Shown here: one piece after another, positions 8,437 through 19,200 of the stretch
How positions within the stretch are numbered: the stretch's first letter is position 1
Layout: the number at the start of each line of letters is the position of its first letter
Origin: an uncultured Algibacter sp.
GTDB taxonomy: Bacteria; Bacteroidota; Bacteroidia; Flavobacteriales; Flavobacteriaceae
Direction of reading: 5' to 3'
Assembly: GCF_947495675.1 (NCBI RefSeq)
Contig: NZ_CANLZX010000011.1
Span: forward strand, 62,001 to 126,000
DNA length: 64,000 nt
The notes under the pieces: generated by a model
Told to the model about the DNA's origin: nothing
Database searches by the model: none
The model's input: only the letters and a program-made list of their open reading frames with translations
Position numbers and translations under genes: made by a program

Positions 8437-8850
8437 ATGGTAAATAGAGTAGAAAAATTGAGCCTTTTGTCAGAAATGATTGCTTTTGCTAAATATGATA
8501 AAGATATTAAGCGAATAGAGTATAATTTCTTACTTGGTGTAGCTAAGCAATTAGATATTTCTCGTGAAGATTTTGAGTATTTATTGGAAAACCCAGTAAC
8601 TTATACTCATTTAAAATCTCATAGCGAGAGAATAGTTCAATTCCATAGATTAGTTTTACTATTAAATATTGAACAAGAGAACAATGAAGATAATAATTCT
8701 ACCGGAGTTATAAAACTTTATAACTTTGGATTGAGAATGGGATTAAGTCACGAGTCTATAACTAAGGTATTATATTTAATGGAAAGTTTTCCAAATAAAA
8801 TAGTACCGCCAGATGTTTTGATTGATATTTTCAAAACACAATATAATTAA
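8437..8850 (+). CDS. TerB-like all-helical protein
   Basis: This 137-residue protein is predicted all-helical and acidic. Its start, LLSEMIAFAKYDKDIKRIEYNFL followed by GVAKQLDISREDFEYLL, resembles the helical repeat of the TerB/DjlA family, which carries an EF-hand-like acidic turn between helices. There is no signal peptide or catalytic motif. It sits next to the 3' end of the convergent uvrB gene, and homologues in this family have sometimes been mislabelled as excinuclease subunits because of that neighbourhood. The family call is moderate and the function is unknown. Confidence 0.55.
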   Translation: MVNRVEKLSLLSEMIAFAKYDKDIKRIEYNFLLGVAKQLDISREDFEYLLENPVTYTHLKSHSERIVQFHRLVLLLNIEQENNEDNNSTGVIKLYNFGLRMGLSHESITKVLYLMESFPNKIVPPDVLIDIFKTQYN

Positions 8851-8910
8851 ATTAATTTTTAGATTTTTTTAAAAAATCAAAATCTGTATTCATTACAATT
8901 TACAAATAGA

Positions 8911-8957
8911 AAATTAGTAAAAAGCTAAAAGTTTAAACTTTTAGCTTTTCTAATTTA
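8911..8957. terminator. perfect 30-base palindrome overlapping the uvrB stop
   Basis: AAAAGCTAAAAGTTT at 8920-8934 pairs perfectly with 8935-8949. Outer arms AAATTAG/CTAATTT extend the stem past a 2-base bulge. The uvrB stop (8933-8935) lies at the centre. T-rich flanks on both strands fit a bidirectional terminator between convergent uvrB and the TerB-like gene. Confidence 0.75.
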
Positions 8958-10936
8958 TTTTGGTAGCTTTTAATCTCGTCACGCAATTTAGCAGCTACAA
9001 TAAAGTCTAAGGCTTTTGCAGCTTCTTCCATAAGTTTACGCCTTTCTCTAATTTTCTTTTCAAGCTCAGGCTTACTTAAATATTCACTTTCTGGTTCAGC
9101 AGCTTTTAAGGCTTCCAATTCATAACTGTAAGTACTTACAGAATTTTTAGAAAGTACATTATCTAAACTTTTATTTAAAGCTTTTGGTACTAAATTGTGT
9201 TTTGTGTTATATGCAATTTGCTTTTCTCTTCTGTACTCAGTTTCATCTATAGTTTTTTGCATGCTTTTGGTAATTTTATCTGCATACATAATAGCCTTCC
9301 CATTTAAGTTTCTAGCAGCTCTACCAACCGTTTGTGTGAGTGAACGTGCAGATCTTAAAAAGCCTTCTTTATCGGCGTCTAAAATGGCTACAAGAGACAC
9401 CTCTGGTAAATCTAATCCCTCACGAAGTAAGTTTACCCCAACCAATACATCAAATAAGCCCTTACGTAAATCTTGCATAATTTCAACTCGCTCTAAAGTA
9501 TCAACATCACTATGTATATAGCGGCAACGTATTTGAATTCTATCTAAATATTTAGTTAGCTCTTCTGCCATACGCTTAGTTAATGTTGTAACTAAAGTAC
9601 GTTCATCTTTTTCAACACGTTGTTGGATTTCTTCAATTAAATCATCAATCTGATTTAAACTAGGGCGTATTTCTATAATAGGGTCTAATAATCCAGTAGG
9701 ACGAATAACTTGTTCTACATAAACACCATCCGATTTTTGTAACTCGTAATCTGCTGGTGTTGCACTTACATAAATAACTTGATTTTGTAGGGCCTCAAAT
9801 TCTTCGAATTTTAACGGTCTGTTATCCATTGCAGCAGGTAACCTAAACCCATATTCTACTAAGTTTTCTTTTCTGCTTCTATCACCTCCATACATGGCAT
9901 GAACTTGTGAAACAGTAACATGGCTTTCATCAACAACCATTAGAAAATCTTCAGGAAAATAGTCTAACAAACAGAAAGGTCGTGTTCCTGGTAATCTGCC
10001 ATCTAAGTAACGCGAATAGTTTTCAATACCAGAACAATAGCCTAATTCACGAATCATTTCTAAATCAAATTCCGTTCTCTCTTTAAGTCTTTTTGCTTCT
10101 AGATGTTTACCAATTTCTTTAAAATAATCATGTTGTTTTACCAAATCGTCTTGTATCTCCTTTATTGCACCTTGAAGTACATCTGGCGAAGTAACAAACA
10201 TATTCGCAGGGTAAATGTTTAATCTATCATATTTTTCTACAACCTCATTCGTTTGAATATTAAAAGATTCTATATCTTCAATCTCATCTCCAAAAAAATG
10301 AATTCTAAAAGCATCATCAGCATAGCTCGGAAAAATATCAACCGTATCTCCTTTAATTCTAAAATTACCATGTCTAAAATCTAATTCTGTTCTTGAGTAT
10401 AAACTTTGAACTAATTGATGTAATAACTTTGTTCTAGAAATGATTTGATCTCTTTCGAGAGTAATTACATTTTTTTGAAATTCTACAGGGTTTCCAATAC
10501 CGTAAAGACAAGAAACTGATGCAACTACTAAAACATCTCTTCTTCCAGAAAGAAGGGAAGATGTTGTACTTAATCGCATTTTTTCTATTTCCTCATTTAT
10601 TGATAAATCTTTTTCTATATAAACACCAGAAACAGGTATGTATGCTTCAGGTTGATAATAATCATAGTATGAAACAAAGTACTCAACAGCATTGTTTGGA
10701 AAAAACTGTTTAAATTCTGAATATAACTGAGCAGCTAAAGTTTTGTTATGTGCCAAAACTAATGTTGGTCTTTGCACTTCTTCTATAACATTTGCAACAG
10801 TAAAGGTTTTTCCTGAGCCAGTTACACCAAGAAGCGTTTGGTATTTTTCTTCTGAATTAATACCATTAACAAGTTGTTTTATAGCCTTTGGCTGATCGCC
10901 AGTAGGTTTAAATTCCGATTCAATTTTAAACTGCAT
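8933..10936 (-). CDS. uvrB: excinuclease ABC subunit B
   Basis: This 667-residue helicase-like subunit of nucleotide excision repair is loaded by UvrA at lesions and recruits UvrC. Walker A is LLGVTGSGKTFT (about residues 35-46). The damage-probing beta-hairpin region contains YYDYYQPEAYIP. Motif II is VVDESH. Helicase motifs follow (YVSATPADYE, LREGLDLPEVSLV, QTVGRAARN). A C-terminal UVR helix pair (LEKKIRERRKLMEEAAKALDF) contacts UvrC. Length matches the family. The gene is monocistronic. A TAnnTTTG element ends only four bases before the ATG, which suggests a leaderless or nearly leaderless mRNA. Confidence 0.98.
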   Translation of the reverse strand: MQFKIESEFKPTGDQPKAIKQLVNGINSEEKYQTLLGVTGSGKTFTVANVIEEVQRPTLVLAHNKTLAAQLYSEFKQFFPNNAVEYFVSYYDYYQPEAYIPVSGVYIEKDLSINEEIEKMRLSTTSSLLSGRRDVLVVASVSCLYGIGNPVEFQKNVITLERDQIISRTKLLHQLVQSLYSRTELDFRHGNFRIKGDTVDIFPSYADDAFRIHFFGDEIEDIESFNIQTNEVVEKYDRLNIYPANMFVTSPDVLQGAIKEIQDDLVKQHDYFKEIGKHLEAKRLKERTEFDLEMIRELGYCSGIENYSRYLDGRLPGTRPFCLLDYFPEDFLMVVDESHVTVSQVHAMYGGDRSRKENLVEYGFRLPAAMDNRPLKFEEFEALQNQVIYVSATPADYELQKSDGVYVEQVIRPTGLLDPIIEIRPSLNQIDDLIEEIQQRVEKDERTLVTTLTKRMAEELTKYLDRIQIRCRYIHSDVDTLERVEIMQDLRKGLFDVLVGVNLLREGLDLPEVSLVAILDADKEGFLRSARSLTQTVGRAARNLNGKAIMYADKITKSMQKTIDETEYRREKQIAYNTKHNLVPKALNKSLDNVLSKNSVSTYSYELEALKAAEPESEYLSKPELEKKIRERRKLMEEAAKALDFIVAAKLRDEIKSYQNKLEKLKV

Positions 10937-10940
10937 TTTA

Positions 10941-10948
10941 CAAAATTA
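10941..10948 (-). promoter_or_regulatory. candidate -7 element (TAATTTTG) for uvrB
   Basis: This is a consensus TAnnTTTG on the minus strand. Its final G lies four bases before the uvrB ATG, so transcription would start at or near the start codon. Confidence 0.45.
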
Positions 10949-10963
10949 CGTAAAATTTATGTG

Positions 10964-13900
10964 CTATCGTTTTAAAGTGAAATGACCAGAAAATTTTCTG
11001 CCATCTTCAAGAAAAACTTTAAACCAATAATCATCAGTAGATAAAATATTACCATTAAAAGTACCATCCCATCCAGCATCTTTTACCAGTAATTGTTTTA
11101 CTAATTTTCCGTAGCGATCAAATATTAAAATAGTACTGTTAGGCTGTATACGTTCATCTACACCTTGTATTTTCCATAAATCATTTATACCGTCACCATT
11201 TGGTGTAAAATATTTGGGATACCCAATTACTGAAATAATGAGTGTTGAAACACCGCAAATATCATCTTTTACATGAATGGTGTAGAAACCTGGCTTTACA
11301 TAATTAAAAACAGGTTCTATTTGGTAGTTAATAAATGTTGAGCCTTCTTCTTGTAAAGCATATTCATAATCTCCCATGCCTAAATTGGTGGTATCAATTG
11401 TTACGGAGTTGTTTTCAGAAAGATCAATAATGGTTACATCTTCTTGGTTAATAGTAGCTTGTTCTGAGGCATCAACAAATACAGTTCTTGTTCTTGTACA
11501 ACTTGTGCCATCTGTTTTAGTTAATGTGATAGTATATGTGCCTGCTGTAGAGACCGATATAATTCTATTGTTAGACACAAATTGATTTGTGATTGTTCCA
11601 TCTAAACTCGTCCAAAGCCATTCATAGTCAAAAGTTTCAGAGGTATTAGCCTCAAATGGTTCCAATTCAATAGAAAATGTAGGATCTGAAGAACATACAA
11701 GCCTTGGTGTTTCTACTGTAAATTCGGGTAATTGGTTTACAGTAAAATTAATACTTGTAGAAGCAGTACATGTTATATTATTTGGATTTACAACTTTTAC
11801 ATAAATTGTTTGATTTTGAGATACAAGTGGATTTGGTAAACGAGATTGATTGATTAAACGATTATCATTTTCATCTGTATAATCATAATATATTTCCATA
11901 CCAATTTGAGTTCCTAAAATAGTACTTGTAATTAAAGAAGTATCGAACGGGAAAAAGCCATCATCATCAATATCTCCTGCACTTCCATCACATACAATTT
12001 GTTCTGGAATTGAATTGGCATATGGTTGCTCATCTACTATAAATGATAAGGTAGTTTCATCATAGCATGGACCATCTAGAGCTGTCGTTAAGTTGTTAGT
12101 AACTCTAATAGTTATGTTTTGAGTTTCTGTTAGAAAAGGGTTTGGTAACGGACTTGGTAGAGGCGTTCCTGTTTCATCAAAATAAGAAATTGTAAAATCT
12201 GCAGGGTTTTGAGTTCCTAATACATCACTCTCAACTTGTAAGGTGTTAAAAGGGTAAAAGCCATCTGTATCATCATCACATTGCCTATCAATACTTACTG
12301 TATTAGCTTCTGGTAGAGCTTCTACATTTAGTAGAACATGAGCACCTAGGCCTAAGCAGTCGTTAGAGATGGCACTATCAATTCTAACATATATAAATTG
12401 AGAACCAGGGTATCCAATATTTCTGTAATTTGATGGGTCTGTGATTTCATTTATTTCGGCTAGTGCATCTGCTTCGTTTCTATAATATCGTGGTGGTAAA
12501 ATAGTTTGTCCTGGAGGTATAAAGCTAATAATAGATGATGTAACACTACTAAAATCAAAACTAGAGATGCCATCTCTGTCATCATTATTTGTATTGTTAT
12601 TACCATTAATATCTAGAAAATCATCACATTGGCTAAAGTTTACAACAAAAGTTGGCGGAATTACAGTTGTAGAAACATTAAGTTGTATTTCCGATATGGA
12701 AGCACAACCAAATTGTGATTCTACACGCGCCCAAATCACATCAGAACTTATAGTTCTATTCTCAAAATTGGTAGGGTTGTTAATATAATCGGGGCTGGTT
12801 ATATCTCCAGAAATAGCAGCAGCTTGTGTTACATAATAAGAGAAGTTTTCATTAACTGCGTTTGTTGAAATCTCGTTATTTGCTTCTGTTAAATTAAAAG
12901 GACTAAAACCTAGTGTTGTAAGATCATCATCATCACATTGAATTAAAATAACAGGTGAATTTATAATAGGTATTGGATTTACTGTTAGTTCAATGACATT
13001 AGAATATAAACCACAGCTATTGCCATTTCTATCAATTTTTACTCTGTAATTTAAAGTATTGAAACTTAATGGTGTGTTTGTAATATTTAAACTTGCTGTT
13101 TGTGAATCACTATAATTAACATTCTCCATTATAGTGTTCCATGAAATGCCATCTGTGCTTACTTCCCATTGATAATTTTCAGCTTCAGTTGAAACTACAA
13201 AAATTGAAGTACTTGCGGCTTCACATGCAGTAGTGTTTAATGGTTGTGTAGAAATAGCCAAAGGAGCAAAAATAAGATAGTCTGCGTTTGGTAGAGTGTA
13301 CCCATCACTTGCATTATTAACCAGTCCTGAAGCATTAGTAGTAGCAATAGTATCTCCTAAAATTGTATCATTATTACCATCAGAAAATCCAGCTTCAATA
13401 ACATCACTACAACCATCACCATCACTATCTGGATCTAAATACGAAAAGATAGTATCATTGTCTAAGTCATTTAGAGTATAACCAATTTCGTTACTGTCTG
13501 GAGTAGTTTCTGCATTGTCTGTCCATCCATTTACCCCAAAACTAGGGCTGTCGTCTATACCGTTTAAATCGGTGTCGGATAATATTCCTAATTGACCTGT
13601 TTCAATCAAATCATATATACCATCGTTATCGCTATCTAAGTCATAAAAATCTAGAATAGTATCATTATCAGAGTCAACCGGGGTATCAGAAATATTAAAA
13701 ACATCATCTAAACCATTAAAATCAACATCAGTAAATGATAATGTAACCAGTCTTCCTTGGTTTTCAATACTATCTGGTATTCCATCATTATCACTATCTA
13801 AATCAAATGCGTCTTTTACACCATCTAAATCATTATCGTTTTTAAAACAAGTAAGAGATATGTTTCCTGTGAAATTTGATGTTGAAGTTGTGTTTTCTAA

Positions 13901-16123
13901 ATTATGAATAAATGAAAAACCTTCTACTTGATTGGCTAAAAACTCGTAAGGTGTAACACCTGTTGGAGTAGGGTTTATTTTAAAGTGTATTTCTGATCCA
14001 GAAATTAAAGAAATTCCTGATTCAAAAACACCATCAAAGTTTGAGTCTACTAATAGGCGATTATCGGTATTAACAAGCGTAATATTTTTATTAACTGGTA
14101 AAATTTTTGCAATGAAAAACTCACCATCTATACTTGTATGTGTTGTTGTAATATCTTCTGAAAACTTAACGTTAACAGATTCTGTAAAAGATAAGTTATA
14201 TGTGTTGTCGCCTATAGTAGTTGCAGGAATAGTACTTATAATGTTACCAGTATCTGTTAAACTAACAGAACTTGTACCTGTAGTTGATCTATTAATTATA
14301 ATATTATTAGTAGCTAGGGATGTACTTGTTGTACCATCTTCAAACCTTAAAATTGGTGGTCTTGTGTTAGATAAATCCATAATCACATTTCCTTTTGATT
14401 CAGTACAATTTAAAATACCATCATTATCATTATCTATATCAATATTATCAATAATCCCATCATTATCTCTATCATCTGGGCAAACACTTATGGGTATTTC
14501 AATAGATTCTAATTCTTCCCCTGTACATGTTATAACACCTATTAATTTGTATTTACCAGGTATTGTAGGCGTAATTTTTGATGTAGTAATCATTAAATCA
14601 ATAAAGCCAGTACCTGAGCCATCATCAAAAAGCCATTTAAAACTATCAAAATTTTCAGTATTAGCTGCTTCTAAAGTTATATTGGGAATACAATTTCCTA
14701 AGGTTACAAATTGTGTGTCAAAATTTATTTCTGGAGCAGAGGGGAAGCCAGAATAAAAACTACCAGATGTTGCGCTACCGTTATAATTAAAATAAGCACA
14801 ATATAATTCGTCATCACTTTGTACAGAAATATTACCGTTAAGACCTTTTACTTTATAAGTAATATAATCTGGTTTTCCGTCAACAGCATTTGGGGTAACA
14901 CCAATTGGGTTACCATTTATAGTAACAGTTGCTCCAACTTTTGTTACAACAGTAATACCGCCAGAATAATTTGTGCTGCCTATATTATTTATATTGGCAA
15001 TATTATCTAAATTACCACGTGTTTCACAACTTAAAGGAGGGACAAAAAACAATCCTTGATTTGCTTCACTAGGTGCCCCGCTATTGCCAAGTCCGCCAAC
15101 ACCTTGGTATGCAAAAACTGGTTGAGAGGTTTGAACATACATATTACCATTAGTATTGTATTGGTTACCTTCAATGTTATAATATTCACCAGCATTTATG
15201 GTTGAAACTGGAGGGTTTCCGTTTATGCTAATAGAGGTATTATCAGTATGAGCAACAATTAAAACATTTTCCCAAGCATTATCTCCATCTCCTTTTACAA
15301 ATATATATTCTGTTCCAATTTTTGATGCACCAACAATTTGATCGATACCATAATCTCTTCCATTACCAGTACCAAAACTACCATTTGTTGAGCCACAATT
15401 AACCACAATAGGTTTATCAGATTCTACTAAACAACCAATTAAGCCATCTTGATTTATTGTAGCATCTGTACAATTTGTAGCAATAGTATAACTTTCTCCT
15501 TCGTTTAGTGTAGTGTTTATGGGCGTTGTTCCTGAGAAATTTTTTATTATTAAACCTGCTGGTAGGTTGCTAAAGTTAATTTGTGTATTGTCTTCAGTAG
15601 CCATTACTGATACAAAATTTAAATAATTATCTTGAGGGTTTCCATTGGTATAACTACCCACTCTAAAAGTAGTGCCAAGTGCAGAGAGTCCTTTGCTAAC
15701 AAGTGCGCCAGCTTGGGCACCACCACCTGCGTTCATTCTAACAGAAACATAAATTGGTACATCAGCTTCAATTATATACCCTTTATCATTTTTAACCAGA
15801 CTTGTTTCATCTGATGGTAAAAATAACTGCCCGTTACCGCTACCAATAGCTATTTGCTGAGGTGTTGCATTTGATACGACACCTGTAATATAGCTTGATA
15901 TAGGTTGTCCTACTGGAATGACAGTATAAGAAATAGTAGAATTACTAGGAGTTGATAAATATAAATATTGGTCTTCTGGATTTGCATTACCAAAAGAGGC
16001 ACTTGTTAATGGTGGGATATAATGTTTTTTGCTTAATTGAGAATATCCTTTAAAACCAAACGATATTATTAGAATAAATAAACAATGTTTTAAAAGTAAA
16101 ATCTTTGGTATTATTTTAAACAT
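10964..16123 (-). CDS. giant T9SS-exported protein with IgGFc-binding-like head, TSP3 repeats and type B sorting domain
   Basis: This is a 1719-residue secreted protein. A hydrophobic signal segment (about 8-28) precedes a beta-rich head (about 35-480). The head's successive strand pairs (for example EADVPIYVSVRM, LVESDKPIVVNCGS, VQTSQPVFAYQG) resemble the bacterial IgGFc-binding N-terminal domain. A PKD-like segment follows, then acidic thrombospondin type 3 repeats (about 549-980; DRDNDGIIDN, DLDSDNDGIPDS), which should bind calcium. An Ig-like segment and four copies (about 1060-1460) of the Cys/Asp repeat shared with its neighbours come next. The C-terminus is a type B T9SS sorting domain (FTPNGDGINDLW ... 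YGKLVKQL ... HFTLKR). It is probably a cell-surface adhesin. The ligand is unknown. Confidence 0.88.
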   Translation of the reverse strand: MFKIIPKILLLKHCLFILIISFGFKGYSQLSKKHYIPPLTSASFGNANPEDQYLYLSTPSNSTISYTVIPVGQPISSYITGVVSNATPQQIAIGSGNGQLFLPSDETSLVKNDKGYIIEADVPIYVSVRMNAGGGAQAGALVSKGLSALGTTFRVGSYTNGNPQDNYLNFVSVMATEDNTQINFSNLPAGLIIKNFSGTTPINTTLNEGESYTIATNCTDATINQDGLIGCLVESDKPIVVNCGSTNGSFGTGNGRDYGIDQIVGASKIGTEYIFVKGDGDNAWENVLIVAHTDNTSISINGNPPVSTINAGEYYNIEGNQYNTNGNMYVQTSQPVFAYQGVGGLGNSGAPSEANQGLFFVPPLSCETRGNLDNIANINNIGSTNYSGGITVVTKVGATVTINGNPIGVTPNAVDGKPDYITYKVKGLNGNISVQSDDELYCAYFNYNGSATSGSFYSGFPSAPEINFDTQFVTLGNCIPNITLEAANTENFDSFKWLFDDGSGTGFIDLMITTSKITPTIPGKYKLIGVITCTGEELESIEIPISVCPDDRDNDGIIDNIDIDNDNDGILNCTESKGNVIMDLSNTRPPILRFEDGTTSTSLATNNIIINRSTTGTSSVSLTDTGNIISTIPATTIGDNTYNLSFTESVNVKFSEDITTTHTSIDGEFFIAKILPVNKNITLVNTDNRLLVDSNFDGVFESGISLISGSEIHFKINPTPTGVTPYEFLANQVEGFSFIHNLENTTSTSNFTGNISLTCFKNDNDLDGVKDAFDLDSDNDGIPDSIENQGRLVTLSFTDVDFNGLDDVFNISDTPVDSDNDTILDFYDLDSDNDGIYDLIETGQLGILSDTDLNGIDDSPSFGVNGWTDNAETTPDSNEIGYTLNDLDNDTIFSYLDPDSDGDGCSDVIEAGFSDGNNDTILGDTIATTNASGLVNNASDGYTLPNADYLIFAPLAISTQPLNTTACEAASTSIFVVSTEAENYQWEVSTDGISWNTIMENVNYSDSQTASLNITNTPLSFNTLNYRVKIDRNGNSCGLYSNVIELTVNPIPIINSPVILIQCDDDDLTTLGFSPFNLTEANNEISTNAVNENFSYYVTQAAAISGDITSPDYINNPTNFENRTISSDVIWARVESQFGCASISEIQLNVSTTVIPPTFVVNFSQCDDFLDINGNNNTNNDDRDGISSFDFSSVTSSIISFIPPGQTILPPRYYRNEADALAEINEITDPSNYRNIGYPGSQFIYVRIDSAISNDCLGLGAHVLLNVEALPEANTVSIDRQCDDDTDGFYPFNTLQVESDVLGTQNPADFTISYFDETGTPLPSPLPNPFLTETQNITIRVTNNLTTALDGPCYDETTLSFIVDEQPYANSIPEQIVCDGSAGDIDDDGFFPFDTSLITSTILGTQIGMEIYYDYTDENDNRLINQSRLPNPLVSQNQTIYVKVVNPNNITCTASTSINFTVNQLPEFTVETPRLVCSSDPTFSIELEPFEANTSETFDYEWLWTSLDGTITNQFVSNNRIISVSTAGTYTITLTKTDGTSCTRTRTVFVDASEQATINQEDVTIIDLSENNSVTIDTTNLGMGDYEYALQEEGSTFINYQIEPVFNYVKPGFYTIHVKDDICGVSTLIISVIGYPKYFTPNGDGINDLWKIQGVDERIQPNSTILIFDRYGKLVKQLLVKDAGWDGTFNGNILSTDDYWFKVFLEDGRKFSGHFTLKR

Positions 16124-16257
16124 AAGGATTAAATCTAATTAATATCGAAATACTAAAATATAATATTTAAATATTATTAGACTTGTAATATCCCTAAAGG
16201 TTTAATTTTTAAGTTTAAAGCACTTTAATAACTCTTTTTCTAATTATTATAAAAAGT

Positions 16258-19200
16258 CTATCTTTTTAAAGTAAAGTGACCTCTTATATTAAAAGACTCT
16301 CCATTTTGAATAATATCTGCTGAAAACCAATAATCATCAGAAGGCATATTTTGACCATTATAAGTACCATCCCAGCCAGCAGAATTATAAGGAAGCATTT
16401 TCATTAATTTACCATACCTATTGTATATGTAAACTACGGTTCCTGGTAATTGATCTGCTCCAACAATATGCCAAGTATCATAAACATTATCATTGTTAGG
16501 TGTTACAAATTTTGGAATATCAAAAACAAAAACTTCTTTAGAGACATCCATACAGCCATTTAAATCTCTTACTGTAACTATATGTTCGCCAAAAGAAACA
16601 TTATCAAAAATATTTGATGTTTGTGGTTCACCTCCATCTAAAATAAAAACATAATCTCCTATTCTAGAATTGTTTATTTCTACTGTTATACTATTTGGGT
16701 CTGCAAAATCAACTGTAGGGGTAATTATTATTTCAGCTTCATCAGACGGTATTACATTAAAATTGTGGGTATTAGAACAGTCGTTTCCAATTATATTTGG
16801 TCTATTTACAGTTACAAAATAACTTCCAGCATCTGCAGGATTAATAGTTATTTGAGAGGTTGTCTCTCCTGTAGACCATAAGTAAGTGTCACCCGTAACA
16901 CCTGTATCTGCAATAACAATTACTGGCTCATCATTACATAAAGGTACAATTTCATTAATAGGAATTATGGGAAGTGTATTAACTCTTAAGTTAAATTGAG
17001 TATTACTATAGCAACCTGTAGTATTATTTTCGAGTCTAACATATATGGTTTCTCCATTTGTAGATGAATACATGTTTGGTAAAGCATCCGTTTTGTTTTC
17101 GGCATTATTTAATGTGTCATAATGTGTGATAGAATAATTTGAAGGGCTAAGACCTCCTAGAATGATGTTATTATTTGCAGTTAAATCAAAATTTTGAATA
17201 CCATCATAATCATCATCACAGTTTGCTAAATCTGGAGGTGTATTAGCTATTGGGTTTTCGTTTATTTGTAAAATGAAAGATGTGATTATTGGACAATTAG
17301 TTGCAATATCTGAAACTCTTATGAAAATTTCATGACTACTTGCCGAGTAATTAAATGTGCTACTCAAAGGTGAAGTATTATTTTCTGCATCATTTAGGTT
17401 ATCATGATAAGAAATATTAACTATTGAAGTATCATCAACAACCAATGTATTTACTTCCAATAAATCATATGTATTGGTATCATTATCACAAATGGTAATA
17501 GTACCAATTGTATTTATTGAAGGAGGTAAGTTTACTATTAATTCTACTGGAATTACATTATAGCATCCGGTTAAGTTGTTAGCTACTTTTATATAAATAG
17601 TTTTTGCTGTTGATTCGAAACTTGATGGATTTGTAATTTCATTTGAATTGTCTAAACCATCATTTGGATTTATATCGGTTTCATTTTCAAAATAATTTAT
17701 TGTTAAATTACTTTTTACACGATCTAAAACTTCAAAATCTGTTGTTTGAGTATCAATATTATAAAATGTTAAATCGAAAGTTGCAATACCATCAGAAGCT
17801 GGAGCACATTCTGTTATAGATGGATTACCAACAAGCACATCAGGAGCTGCTACAATATTAATGCCTAGTTCTTCAACAACATAACAAAATGAAGCACTAC
17901 TTTCAATTCTTACATAAATACTTTGTGGGTTACTAACATTTGTATAATTTGCTGGAAGTGGGCTAACATTATCTTCAGCGTTTTGAGGTGTTAAATGAAA
18001 AGTTATATTTAGAGTATCTGGTGATGTTGATTGGATTTCGTTAGCTTTTTCAGCTAGGTCAAATTCGTTTATACCATCATTACTTGCATCATCACAAACT
18101 AAAAAATCTATTATAGGGTCGTAAATAGGGTCTGGGGCAACTTGAATTTCAATTGCACCTGTGTTAAAACAAGTAGCATCAGTAATATTTTGCACTCTAA
18201 CATATATAGTTTTAGAATCTGAGTTATATGCAACAGTTTTATCAATAGCATTAGCTAAATTTCCATCTGTAGCGTCAATCTCATTTTCAAAATAATATAC
18301 TTCTTTACCAGTTTGTCCGTTTAAAATGTCACTATCTGTTTCTGATAAAATGAAGTCAGCAAAACTATCACCATCATCCTCACAGACTTGAAAAATAATA
18401 TCGTTTTGTATTATTGGTTCTGTATTTATTATGGCTTCAAATGATACAATTGTGTAGCAACCAGTAGTACTAATAGCATCTTCAATTCTAATATAGATTG
18501 TTTGAGTGTTTGAATTGTAAGCGCTTCGGTCTGAAACTGGAATTGCATTTGCAATAACATTATTATCTGCATCATCAAATGATGTGAAAACATCAATATT
18601 TAAACCAGATCTGCTAGAAACAGCTTCATCAATTTTATCTTCAAGATTGATAATATAAAATCCATCTTGGTCATTATCACAAATAATTTCATCTGTGGGC
18701 TCTGTACTTGTTGGTGCAACTAATACCTCAATTTGAAATGGGTTAATAGTTGAACAACCTGAATCTATACTTTCAATACGGGCATATAAGGTTTCAATGG
18801 AGTTTGTGTTGTTGTAAAAAGGTGGTAATTGGTTTGCTGTATTATTACTTTGTGCATCAGCATTATTTGAAAAATACGTAACTGTAAAATTAGTATTTCC
18901 TCCTGTAATAGTATCATCAATGGAATGAAGATCTATACTTGCAACACCATCATCATCGTCATCACAATAAGGGATAGTAACATTACCAAAGATTAAAATT
19001 GGGTTTACTAATAATGTGATTTCTGTAGTTTCAAGGCATCCGCCACCTTCAATAGTTACATATAAAACCTGTGGGCTTACTGCAGCAAAAGGCGTAGTTT
19101 TATCTAATTCATTAGTAGTGTTGTCTCTATCGTCTTCAGTTTCATAAAATGTAACTGTAATTGCTTCTGGTAAATCATTTGCAATAAAAGTTTCAATAGT

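Noticed and set aside
14112..14756. Long plus-strand frame (214 codons) within the 1719-residue adhesin gene
   Set aside because: It is the antisense of TSP3 and beta-rich coding sequence; composition is Ser/Leu/Val-rich with no recognisable domain, start signal or promoter.
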